Source: Cryptomeria japonica (Eukaryota > Streptophyta > Pinopsida > Cupressales > Cupressaceae). From it: a stretch of DNA of 64,000 bases. Shown here piece by piece: positions 11,523 through 21,733 of the stretch. Where the stretch lies: assembly GCF_030272615.1 (NCBI RefSeq), contig NC_081414.1, positions 825,682,896 through 825,746,895 on the forward strand, read 5' to 3'. The notes below the pieces were generated by a model, which was not told the origin of the DNA, searched no databases, and was given only the letters and a program-made list of their open reading frames with translations. Within the stretch, counting starts at the first letter, position 1. Each line of letters opens with the position of its first letter. The position numbers and the translations under genes were made by a program.

Positions 11523-12869
11523 ATGCAGAGTCAACAGTATCCATTGATCACGCAGGAGAACCGACCAGACTGCTTCATGTTACGACATAGACTTAGGAGC
11601 ACGGATAGAGATACATTAGCAGGACTTGGGATATACTATATCACATTCATGCCCGAGATTAGGGCAAACATAGGACTGCTTACCACATTGGCAGAGCGAT
11701 GGCATTCGGAGACCTCCTCATTCCATCTGGCGACTGGAGAGGCGACTGTGACACTAGAGGATGTATGGTGTATCCTCCGCATTCCAATTCATGGAGAGAT
11801 GGTAGAGTATGACCCAGTGATAGGGAGAGATGCTTTGTGTAGATTATTTGAGTGCGACGCAGATGATCTGGATATCATAGAGAGGGAGATTGGCTGGGAG
11901 ACCATGGCATCAGAGTATGATCGACGATATGTGGTGATAGCATGCCAACTAGCAGGAGACAGACAAGGACATGGATTCCCTATTGGATGGGGAAGAGTGC
12001 TAGAGCAGATGGCGATAGAGGGGACAATGTATGCATGGGGACCATGTGTACTTGCTATGCTATATTTTTAGCTGCATCAAATAGCATATCAGGGAGTGCA
12101 GACTTTGAGCTGTGGAGTCACATTGCTACAGGTATGGGCATTTGAGCACATAGCCATATGTCGACCGATTGCAGAGAGATAGGTATTACCACATCGACCA
12201 TATGTGTATTGCTATGGGGGAGCACTGAGACAGGGTCCGTTTGGATACATATTGTATTGGCGACACGAGCTAGACAGACTGAGAGAGTTCACATGGAGGC
12301 CATATCGTGATTGCCCTAGATGGTCAGATGATAGTGATGAGCTACCGTATTGTAGATAGGAGAGGTACCTAATTGGGCGACTAGTGAATCGCCAAAGAGT
12401 GATTGAGATGTACCTGCCAGAGAGAGTCAGATGATAGTTTGGAGAGAGGCAGGATGTACCTAGGAGGACTGCACACTTTGCCCGATCTCACGGAGAGATG
12501 AGTCAATGGGGGAGTATGATTCAGCCACACATAGCATATGCTAACTTCACACAGTTATAGCAGAGATAGTGGGATTGGAGATCAGATGTGGAGGACGCTG
12601 GGATGACAGAGGAGTATGAGAGATGGTTTGCACGACGACGACCAGTTCCATTGACAGATCCTAATATTCCAGTACCAAGGAGACAGGAGGACTTCCCACT
12701 CGCAGGAGAGGAGGAGGGAGATGATGAGGATGAGGATGAGGATGATGAGGGTGGGGATGAGGATGAGGGGGATGATGAGGATGGAGATGATGATGGGGAT
12801 GATGATCATGAGCTAGATTCAGGCGATCAGGATCCATTGCAGGATACCCATAGAGCTGGAGACAGCTAG
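11523..12869 (+). pseudogene. Antisense plant mobile domain (PMD) ORF of the Ty3 element, broken
   Basis: This ORF is antisense to gag-pol, between integrase and the 3' LTR. The first 182 codons (11523-12071) match the plant mobile domain of MAIN/MAIL1-like proteins and phosphatase-7 long forms: a run beginning LAGLG, then ERWHSETSSFHL, ATVTLEDVWCILRIPI and GWGRVLEQM. Past the TAG at 12069 the same frame continues the domain (VWAFEHIA, about 12121-12150; FGERQDVP, about 12440-12465; EEYERWFARR, about 12609-12640). It ends in an Asp/Glu-rich tail (12715-12830) and a TAG at 12867. Internal stops also occur near 12178, 12357, 12433-12438 and 12558-12570. Similar reading continues to about 13436 and may be a further C-terminal part. 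PMD genes carried by Ty3 elements are known; the function in the element is not. Confidence 0.85.
12715..12830 (+). repeat. GATGAG-type microsatellite encoding an acidic run
   Basis: Repeats of GATGAGGAT/GATGATGGG encode an uninterrupted Asp/Glu/Gly stretch of about 38 residues at the C-terminal end of the PMD reading frame. Confidence 0.8.
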
Positions 12870-14127
12870 CATAGAGGAGATGGAGATGTGCACGATGACC
12901 ATAGCGAGTCAGCATGATCACATTGCAACTTTAGAGAGAAAAAATGCCATCTTGAGGACAAAGCAAGACTAGTTCAGAGCAGAGATAGCCAGACTTACAG
13001 CGACTCAAGATACAACAGTAGCTCAGGCACAGCGAGAAGAACAGAGTCACTGAGTATATTGGGTTGATTAGGGATGCCAGTGCACGGGAGATGGCAGAGA
13101 TGCTGGTAGAGACCGGAGAGGAGATACGCCATTGGAGGACACTATATGAGAGTGCAGTCCCACCAGAGTAGAGAGCAGCTTCATATCGGGCATGATCGAG
13201 GACAGAGAGCAGGGCACGCTCTCGGAGGTCATTGAGCAGCATGGGGGTGAGTGGACCTATGAGACCACCACAGCCAGGACCAGGAGGGACATCATCCTTG
13301 AGACATGGCAGGGATGAGGAGGACAAAGGGAGCACCCAATGATAGAGGCACATGCTCCTTATGACAGACAGATGTAGTTTGACATTATGTAGTCAGTCTG
13401 CGGGCCATACTTAGGACAGATAGTCCAATTTTTGTAAATGATATTATTTGGATATATGATATGATATGCATCGATATGATGGGATGCAATGTGTTATGAT
13501 GTATGTTATTTTCCATGTATGGATGACTTATGCACTGTTGATGTATTATTGTGGAACATGTATGGATATATTTTTTTATGTGTTTTTGATGCATTTATAA
13601 TATGAAATGGATAAAATGCTTGATGTGATGTTTGATGTAATGCAAATGTACTAACCAATGAATGCAGGATGCATCATATGTGTTTGGGGAAATCAGAGCA
13701 CTAGACCAAACTGACTATCCGAACAGATGGAAGAAATGTTAGTAAGAAGAAAATGAGACAGAGGACAGTTAGATACGAAGAAAATCTTGCTTTCAGTAAT
13801 GCACTTTGTAGGTGAGAACCTTTATTTTAATGTAGCAAAATGGATGCGTAGCATCATGGTATTGAAGGCCAGAGCTGAAATGCAACCCTTTTTGCAAAAG
13901 ATAGACACATCACAGACAAACAACAATCACAACAAAAAAGAAAGGGACCATGAACCATCCCGGTCACTCTAAATCACTCAGTGACATCATCGAGCAACAT
14001 AGGAACATGATCGAAGCCAAAGATAAATCAGTAAAAAGATAAGATGCACAAATTCCAACAAGTCAAACAAACATCTTGATCTTCATTGTCAAAAGTTGAA
14101 AGTGCTGATAGGACGATCATGCTGTCT

Positions 14128-14205
14128 GGTTTCAGGGAATGCGGTACCCCGTCTAAGACAGGACACAGTCTGGTTTCGAGTATACCACACCCTGTATAAG
14201 ACCCA
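14128..14205. repeat. Pair of TCTGGTTTC...TGTATAAGAC motifs
   Basis: Two imperfect copies of about 40 bp, each starting GTCTGGTTTC, lie between the antisense ORF and the end of pol. Read on the element's own strand they match the three copies at 8422-8554 in the older element. This is a conserved 3' module of the family with no assigned role. Confidence 0.6.
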
Positions 14206-14437
14206 TGATAGTAGTGACAAAGTCAAATGATATTGATGTTGATTGATTGATATGACAATTGTGATCAGTTTGAATGTCTGGTTTGAGTGAAAAAGTTCAT
14301 CTGTTAACGCATGATTGCATTAAAGCACAACGTTGTGATTAATTGTTGTTGGATGGATGCTTAGTGATCTGTCTATGAAGGGTTATTTATTGCAAAATGC
14401 TTTTTGAGTTTTTACAATTTTTTTTGTGTTCATTTTT

Positions 14438-14745
14438 TCAGGACTTTATTTGACTTTTTAGGGATTTTGTCAGGACATTTTTTTGATTTTTTTGGATTAT
14501 TTCAGGACATTTTCAATTTTTTAGAGATTTTTTTCAGGACATTATTTGATTTTTAGGGATTTTTTCAGGACATTATTTAATTTTTAGATATTTTTTCAGG
14601 ACATTATTTGATTTTTTTGGATTATTTCAGGACATTTTCAATTTTTTAGAGATTTTTTCACGACATTATTTGATTTTTAGGGATTTTTTCAAGACATTAT
14701 TCAATTTTTAGAGATTTTTTCAGGACATTATTCAATTTTTAAAAG
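14438..14745. repeat. T-rich minisatellite, unit about CAGGACATTATTTGATTTTTAGGGATTTTTT
   Basis: About nine imperfect copies of a 30-36 bp unit containing TTTCAGGACATT and a run of T fill this stretch, in the 3' untranslated part of the Ty3 element. A further T-rich tract follows at 15045-15135. Confidence 0.85.
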
Positions 14746-15165
14746 TTCCAGTGATTGATCATGACAAGGGTAATGCACTCAATGCACATTTGAAAGACAT
14801 ATGTACAAGAAACCGGAGTATGCAAGACAATGATGTTGACCAATCATAGGCCTGGAACAGAACATTGGGTCAAGACAAAGATAGACATGATAAACCGGCC
14901 GAGAGAAAGCATAGCTAAAGGTCATGACAGATGACAGAGCAATGATCTTGTTACACATGGCACCTAATTGCCAGGTTTTCACCATGGTACTTGCCCAAAG
15001 TGCCTGTTTGCCAGTTTTTCACTAGAGGGCGAATCATTTTTCTTTACTTTTTTGCTCTTTTTCTTTTTTCTTTTTTTTTTTTTCACTTTTTTTGTATTTT
15101 TTTTTGCTTTTTTTGATTTTTTTGTATTTTTTCAGGATCATACTTGAAGAAGTGTTGATAGAAAA

Positions 15166-16510
15166 TTATGCCCAATACTTGCGAAGGTGCATGCTGTTTA
15201 CAGGATCGGACAAAGGTTCACCTTCTGGGGTGGCAAGCTGATATGCCCCCGAGCCATAGGCTGCAGTCACTATGAAAGGCCTCAAACTTACCTTTGATGA
15301 TGTCAGTAGACTGTGCATTCTTAGGGTTTGCCTTTAAAACCAGATCTCCCACTTCGAAGTGTCACCCTTTGACCTTCTTATTATAAGAGCGACGGAGATG
15401 GTTTTGATATACTTGCAAATGTGTCAGGGCTGTCTGACGTTTCTCATCTAACATCTCAAGCTGATGCAACCGAGAGACTCTGTGCGTCTCATCATCAATC
15501 AGATGTTGCAAGGAAACATGTAAGGAAGGAATCTTCACTTCCAAGGGTAAAATGGCTTCCGCACCATACACCAAGGAATAAGGTGTTGCGCTAGTAGGTG
15601 TGCGGATAGAAGTGCGATAGGCCCATAGTGCTAGATTCAACTGTACATGCCAATCTTGACCAGCATCATTGACAACCTTTTTCAGGATCTTGATAATGGT
15701 TTTATTTGATGCTTCGGCTTGACCATTACCCTGTGGATAGTATGGACTGGAGAAACGGTGTTGGATATTAAATTTTTCATAGAGTTTCTTGACATCTTTA
15801 TTCTTGAAGAGACGACCATTATCTGTGACTATGGCAAGGGGAACCCCATATCTGCATATGATATAATTCAATAGGAATTTTGAAATTTGCACACCAGTGA
15901 TATAGGTCATGGGGATAGCCTCGATCCATTTTGTAAAATACTCTGTGGATGTAATGATGAACTTGTGTCCATTTGTAGATGTCGGGTGAATCTTGCCAAT
16001 AAGATCCAATCCCCATTGAGAAAAGGGCCACAGAGATATGATAGAATGAAGCTCTTGGGCTGGTGCATGAATGTAATTTCCATGGATCTGGCATTTGTAG
16101 CACTTCTTAACAAAATCGTGAACATCTTTTTCCAGAGTGGGCCAGTAATACCCAGCACGAATCAACTTTTTGGCTAAGCTCAGACCATTGAAATGGCCCC
16201 CACATATACCATTGTGAACCTCATGTAAAGCCATTTGTGCTTCGTCAGAATCCAAACACCTGAGGAGGGTATGGCCAAAGGAACGATGGTAAAGGGTGTC
16301 GGCAATGATGACATATTTGGCCGTCTGTCGGATGAAGGCTCGACATTGGTTAGTGGAAAGATTAGGTGGTAAGGTTTGGGATTTCAAGTATTGATATACA
16401 TCATTGTACCACGGGGAGTTAGGACCAACAAGAACGCACATCACATCTGCTGTCGGAATGTCAAAAGAAGGAACAAGCAACTGTTCAACTAAAAATTCAC
16501 ATTTGTCCAT
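15166..16510 (-). pseudogene. Ty3 integrase and C-terminal tail
   Basis: Residues 1-382 (16510 to 15365) carry the zinc-binding HHCC motif (H99, H106, C137, C140) and the DDE catalytic triad (D169 in GLDLIG, D230 in VTDNG, E266 in GQAEA). These insert the cDNA into host DNA. After a TGA at 15362 the tail continues (HFEVGDLVLKA). A frameshift near 15270-15290 leads to a typical integrase C-terminus with GAYQLATPEG and a TAA at 15166-15168. The catalytic residues are all present, so only the breaks inactivate it. The preceding TAG at 16514 separates it from the second RNase H. Confidence 0.92.
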
Positions 16511-16513
16511 ATT

Positions 16514-16909
16514 CTAGGGCATATTTAACATGGAAGCGATTGTAGCCATCGCATCTGCCAACTTGTTTTGCATTCTTGGAACTTGACTGAAATGGATAGC
16601 CGTGAATTTTGTCTTGAAGAAATCTACCATATGCTTATAGGGAATAAGCTTTTCATCTTTTGTTTCGTAGTCATCATTCACTTGTCGGATGACTAATTGA
16701 GAATCTCCATAGACTTGTAAATGCATGATGTTCTAGTGGACCGCTACTCGGAGTCCTGTGACCAGTGCTTCATACTCTGCAATGTTATTGGTACAATGAA
16801 AAGTGATTCTGTAGGACTTGGGAATAGCATCACCTTGAGGGGTGACAAATAAGATGCCTGCTCCGGACACGAACTTGGTATGGGATCCATCAAAGTATAA
16901 CTTCCATTC
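16514..16909 (-). pseudogene. Second (archaeal-type) RNase H domain
   Basis: This domain lies between the pol RNase H and integrase. It carries KLYFDGS, then NNIAEYEAL, YGDSQLV and KLADAMA, which supply the Asp, Glu, Asp and Asp active-site residues of an RNase H1-like fold. It would degrade RNA in RNA-DNA hybrids during reverse transcription. A TAG at 16733 splits it. A second RNase H at this place is diagnostic of the Tat lineage of plant Ty3 elements. Confidence 0.85.
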
Positions 16910-17290
16910 ATTAGAAGATGTGAGAGCAAAGAATGATTCATCTGAAAAATCAGTCAACATGGGATGATCATCATAAATAGGAGCCTCTCCAAGTTGATCT
17001 ACTATGACTTGTCCTTTTATCACCTTTTTCTCCATATACTCAATATCAAATTCACTGAGGATCATAACCCACTTTGCTAGGCGACCCGTCAAAGCTGCTC
17101 TGCTAAGCAAGTATTTTAGGGGATCAATTTTTGCAACCAACAATGTTTGGTGATTTAACATATAGTGTCAGAGCTTCTGTGTTGCAAATACCACTGCTAA
17201 GCATGCCCGTTCAATAGTTGAATAATTTAGCTCATAGCCTACTAGTGTCCGACTGATATAATAAATAGCTCGCTCTTTGCCGTTCTCATC
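16910..17290 (-). pseudogene. Ty3 reverse-transcriptase-linked RNase H domain
   Basis: The segment continues the RT frame after the TAG at 17291. It includes YYISRTL, ACLAVVFAT, a TGA at 17168-17170, then a run ending in ILSEFDIEY that is typical of the end of the Ty3 RNase H. It lacks the clear acidic site seen in the second domain, as is usual for this lineage in which the first copy degenerates into a tether. I infer that degeneration from the reading and have not tested it by alignment. Confidence 0.75.
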
Positions 17291-18364
17291 CTATTGGGCC
17301 AAGAGAACTCCTAGTGCTGTTTCAGTTGCAGAAATATACAATATAAATGGCTTTCCTTCTATAGGAGGCATTAGAATAGGTGGCGACAACAAATAGTCCT
17401 TGAGAGCTTGAAAGGCTGATTGACATTGCTCAGTCCATTTAAAAGCGACACCTTTATGCAATAGATGTTGGAATGGATGACATTTGTCTACCAACTGATC
17501 TATAAAATGGCGGATTGACTGTAGCTTTCCTTGCAAACTTCTTAGTTGACAGAGATTAGAAGGAGGAGGCATATCCATTATTGCTTTAACCTTGGCAGGG
17601 TCGACTTCAATGCCTCTATGAGAAACAATGTACCCTAGTAATTTGCCAGCTGTGACACTAAAGACACACTTCTTTGGATTGAGTCTAAGCTTGTAAGTCT
17701 CCATTCGGTCAAAGATTGGGTCCAGGATGGCTAAATGACTATCTCTTGTGACAGATTTGCATAATAAGTCATCAACATAGTCCTTCATCAAAGTATGCAT
17801 GAAATCATGGAAAATTGTCGTCATCGCTCTTTGATATGTTGCGCCTACATTTTTAAGACCGAAGGGCATCACATTCCAATAGTAGGTACCCCAAGCACAT
17901 GTGAATGCAGTCTTATGTTGGTCTTCAGAGGCAATGCGAATTTGGTTATAGCCAGAGAAACCATCCATCAATGAGAGCATCTCATATCTAGCAGTCATGT
18001 CAACTATGATGTTGATATTTGGCAGTAGAAAATCATCTTTAGGGCATGCTTTATTGAGATCCCTAAAATCTGTACAGATTCTAATGCCCCCAGTTACTTT
18101 GCTAACTGGTACTAAATTTGAAATCCAGTCTGCATAATCGATGGGTCTGATAAAGCCCACATCCAGTAATTTTTTCAGTTCTACCTTGACCAAAAGAGCC
18201 ACTTGTGGATGCATCTTTCTAAGTTTCTGTTTGACAGGCTTGGCATCTTCTTTTAATGGCAAGTGATGAAGGACTAATTCTGGATCAAGGCCAGGCATAT
18301 CTGCATAGGACCATGCAAAGCTGATCTTCTTCTCAAGAAAGAAATTGACAAAATCTATCTTTTC
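17291..18364 (-). pseudogene. Ty3 reverse transcriptase
   Basis: The RT copies the element RNA into DNA. Taking the ATG at 18298 as residue 1, conserved blocks are VSKVTGGIRICTDFRDLN (about 65-82), LMDGFSGYNQI (110-120), FTCAWGTYYWNVMPFGLKN (132-150) and the catalytic YVDD at 174-177 (about 17768-17779), followed by LNPKKC and LGYIVS. Upstream codons from 18362 to 18299 are in frame and include SFAWSYADMPG, so the ATG is internal to the polyprotein. TAG at 18365 and TAG at 17291 interrupt the frame at either side. All catalytic residues look intact. Confidence 0.95.
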
Positions 18365-19222
18365 CTATTTTGATAGAGAAGCAGCAAAACGAATGACCTT
18401 AGGGTTGTCAGGTGTACCCAAATTGATTTCTTCGGTCATTTCCACAAGCAATGTTGATTTATCTTGACTTGATAGGGGTATGTCTACTCTTCCACCTTTG
18501 GGCACCTCAGAGAGGTTTTCACCCGCAGGTACATCTTTTATTTTTACTTTTGTGTGATCAGAGAGTGCCTTACGGTTTTCACTCAAAGACCTATTCTTTT
18601 GATTCTTTACTTTTTCTTTTCTTTTTTCATTTTGATGACTGGAAGATGGAGTTGACTCCCTAAAATATGCTGTGGAATCTAGGTCAATAGAAAATCCTGC
18701 CTTATGATCACCTTGTGGTATGCCTTCCCATAGTCTAAGGAATTCTGCAATTGCTTCGTCATTTTGAAAATAGTCCAATGTGAGTGGTTCTTGTTGGTCA
18801 TGTTGGATAAGCTGGGGATAGACGAGGGGCATGTCATCATCGATTTTAAGGAGAGAGAGGACTGAGATGGTAAAGATGTAAACATCTGTGGTATCACTGT
18901 CTGAACTACTTGTATCTGATTCGGAGCTTGGATCCCAGAATGACTCTATCCAAGCATTAGGACATGTTTTAGGAAGAGGAGTTATTTCATGTTTGTCTTC
19001 CATAGGCAAATTATCAGGGTCAACAAAAATATTGTCAAGTGTATAGGAGCTAGAAGAAAAAGAACTCCACTCCCATTCATTGGAATTAGTTTCAGGCTGG
19101 GTATCCTCAGGTGTTATTTCATCATCAGAGTCACGCCCTTTTCCACATGCGGTCACTTTGGTAGATGAGGATCCAATTCACAATGGTACAAAACCTAACC
19201 CTAAAGTTGGAGGTCGCATCTT
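18365..19222 (-). pseudogene. Acidic Ser-rich linker of the Ty3 polyprotein
   Basis: This low-complexity linker is in frame with RT. It has Asp/Glu/Ser-rich runs (SSSSYTLDN, SESDTSSSDSD) and a Lys/Arg cluster (NEKRKEKVKNQK). It carries no catalytic motif. A TGA at 19178 precedes the first part and a TAG at 18365 ends it. Such linkers between protease and RT vary freely within the lineage. Confidence 0.6.
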
Positions 19223-19318
19223 GGGTATAACAGGTTCTAGCCTTCCATTTTTGTTCAGGCCTAAGCCACTGCAGTCGTCATATCCTTTCTTTTGCAGCAT
19301 AGTAAATCCTTTGCCATA
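19223..19318 (-). pseudogene. G-patch motif between protease and RT
   Basis: In the gag-pol frame the codons read YGKGFTMLQKKGYDDCSGLG followed by LNKNGRLEPVI. This fits the G-patch consensus of spaced glycines with aromatic and Leu residues (GF..L.K.GY....GLG....G..EP). G-patch domains bind nucleic acid or helicases. They occur after the protease in betaretroviruses and in some plant Ty3 elements. The position here, after the protease and before RT, agrees. The motif itself has no stop. Confidence 0.75.
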
Positions 19319-19654
19319 CCGTTCCACTGGCAACCTAACAGGTGGGGTCTCAGTTGGATCCTTACAAAGCCAATCTATGACATCATCATCTAAAGTTTCT
19401 TTGTCAAGTTCACCCCATCTTGTAGATGTAGTGGGAGGCTAATATTGAATAACTACCTTAGGTTCCTTTTGCAACAAATTTGGTTTGCCATATGATTTTG
19501 GAGATACTGGTAAATTCCCGATGAGGAATGTTTGATCCATTGAATATTCTCTGCATCCTTGGTCCTGTATCTTCAATTTTCCTTTGACAACATCTAACAA
19601 TTCATTAGGATCCACATAACTATGTGAGTGGGCCTCTCTATTGACTAGGACTTG

Positions 19655-20110
19655 CTACTGAGGGGAATCCTTTAGAGTAGCACAAAATTGAAATGGATTA
19701 GGATCTCCTGGAATTGTTATCTCAGTTCCATTGTAAGGATATTTTAAACATTGATGATAGGTGGATAGAACTGCTTTCATTGCATGGATCCATGGATGGC
19801 CAAGAATCATATTGTAAGGGAGATCAAGGTCTAAGACCTGCAAGAGAGTGTTTTCTATCACTGGACCGACTCTGATAGGTAATGTAATTATCCCTTTAGA
19901 TGGGCACTCAACATCATCATATGCTTTGATTGTTATTCTTCTAGAAGCATCAATGTCATTTTCTGTATAACCAAGGCCAATGACCGCTCTCAAGGTACAA
20001 ATATTAAGACCCGCTCCGCCATCTATCAAGACTCATCGGATTTTGCAATTATGGAAAAAGACTTCAAGTTGTAAAGGATCATTATGAGGGAGCTTATCAG
20101 GTGAGATATC
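19655..20110 (-). pseudogene. Ty3 aspartic protease
   Basis: The frame runs through a TGA at 20033 directly before VLIDGGAGLNI, the active-site region. The usual Asp-Ser/Thr-Gly is Asp-Gly-Gly here. Further on are GVVE/VGPVIENTLLQV and MILGHPWIHAMKAVLS, the conserved ILG..W flap-side motif of Ty3 proteases. It would cleave the polyprotein. A TAG at 19655 ends the open stretch. Confidence 0.85.
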
Positions 20111-20155
20111 ATTATCAGAAAATGTGACATTTTGGGAAACAGCTAGATGTCCAAT

Positions 20156-20809
20156 TCAGGCTTGAAACTGGTCAACATCAATGTCTGTTGGGACAGTGGA
20201 CTCAATTAAAGCTTTATCTTGGACTGCACGATGCATGGGGGACATGTTCAACAACTCAAGGATTGATATTTCTGCAGGTGTCTTTCCTAGATGATCCAAG
20301 AGATTATACTGACTTGCAGGAGTTGGTTTGGGAGGAGCTGCAGGAGCTCCTTTCAGGACTATTTTGGATCGACGAGTGGTGACTGCGCAAGAAGGATCTT
20401 GTCCCTTTATTCTTAGGGTGAAAACATACTCATTTGACACTCGAAAACAATTGATGACATTGTTATAACTAGTACTTGCATAATTTGTTGTTTGGGTAGA
20501 GTTTGAAGAAGATGCTTTACCCTTGTCATGATCAAGCAAAGGAGTTTTGAAAATGGTATGATCAGTGTTAGAGGTCACGTTGGGCGGATCTACCTCAATT
20601 ACTCCTTGCTCTAACAAGTCTTGAATCATATGTTTCAATTGAAAGCATGACACGGTTTTATGTCCTTTTGACCGATGGTACTCACAGTATGCATTATCAT
20701 TCCACCAATGCGGTTTTACCACTAGTTCTGCCTTGATATCTGGTAGCTTAATAAATTTTGCTTGTAGTAATTGTTTCATTACTGACTCAATAGGGTCTCC
20801 CAATGGCAT
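20156..20809 (-). pseudogene. Gag C-terminal region with CHHC zinc knuckle
   Basis: The segment has a nucleocapsid-like knuckle, YCEYHRSKGHKTVSC, of the form CX2HX4HX4C. This replaces the usual CCHC and is a type common in this plant lineage. It is followed by LKHMIQDLLEQGVIEV. The rest is Pro/Ser-rich. It is in frame with gag before and protease after. TGA codons at 20837 and 20156 bound it. Confidence 0.8.
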
Positions 20810-20836
20810 AAACTGTCGAGGAGGCCCATCCCTCGA

Positions 20837-21733
20837 TCAGAAAGGTTTGCATTGCTGGTTTTGTTGCTGGCCTTGTTGTTGATTATATTGTTGAGTGTAT
20901 TGTTGAGTATGTTGTTGGTATTGCAGCTGTTGAGTAACATTGTTCATTGGTGTTTGATTTTGTTCCATAGTTGACATATTAGGAACACTCAATTTCTTGA
21001 TTGTGAATGGGGGTTGATTTGCATTCACCGCTCTTGCATCAACAACTCCATCATTAGTGACATTCTTGTTTTTATACCAAAATCTATTTTTGTCCCCTGA
21101 ATTGTTTGTGTTGTCACTGTCTTTGTTAAGCATAATGATTCCCTTGGCTACAAGAGCAGTCTCAATGTTCATCCCTTTCTTAATGAGTTTCTCTATAGTA
21201 TTGGGACTTTTCAATTTTAGTTCATACATCATTTCTAGGACCAAATTTTGGATAAACAGATTCACTTGTTGTTCTTCAGGTATATCTAGGGAAGAACGAC
21301 TATACAAGCTTCGCCATCATTGCAAGAAAGTCACTAATGGTTCACCTTGCTTTTTCTTGGTGTTGCATAAATCTGACATGGTCACATCACTGTCGATGTT
21401 GAATGCGAAGTGAGATATAAACTTTTGAGCCAATTCAGACCAAGTCTTTATATTTCCTGGCAGATGCGAATACCAATCCATGGCTTGTCCCGTGAGACTT
21501 CATGCAAATAAGTGCATTAAATATGTTTCCTCATAACTCACTTCAGTACATGCCGTGAAAAATGCTTGAATGTGATCTTTTGGATTGCCATTCCCTTTAT
21601 ATTTCTCAAAATTAGGTGCTTCAAAATGCTTAGGGAATGGAGGCATGTATAAGCTCTTGTCAAATGGATTAGGACATAAATCCTGATCTGTATACAACTT
21701 CTTTGTTCCTTTAGTTTCTAATGCGTCAACTTG
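20837..21733 (-). pseudogene. Ty3 gag (Retrotrans_gag) domain
   Basis: The domain reads from PFPKHFEAPNFEKYKGNGNP (about 21640-21580) through DHIQAFFTACTE, a TGA at 21500, MDWYSHLPGNIKTW, FISHFAFNIDSDVTMSDL, a TGA at 21317 and SLDIPEEQQVNLFI. This is the normal order of the capsid domain. A Gln-rich tail (about 20845-20950) follows. It would form the virus-like particle in the cytoplasm. In-frame TGA codons at 21734, 21500, 21317 and 20837 disable it. Confidence 0.88.

Noticed and set aside
12582-12921. Minus-strand Ile- and His-rich ORFs
   Set aside because: They are shadows of the GATGAG microsatellite of the PMD frame.
19080-19442. A 120-codon plus-strand ORF
   Set aside because: It is antisense to the Ty3 G-patch and linker coding region, which has the recognisable motifs.
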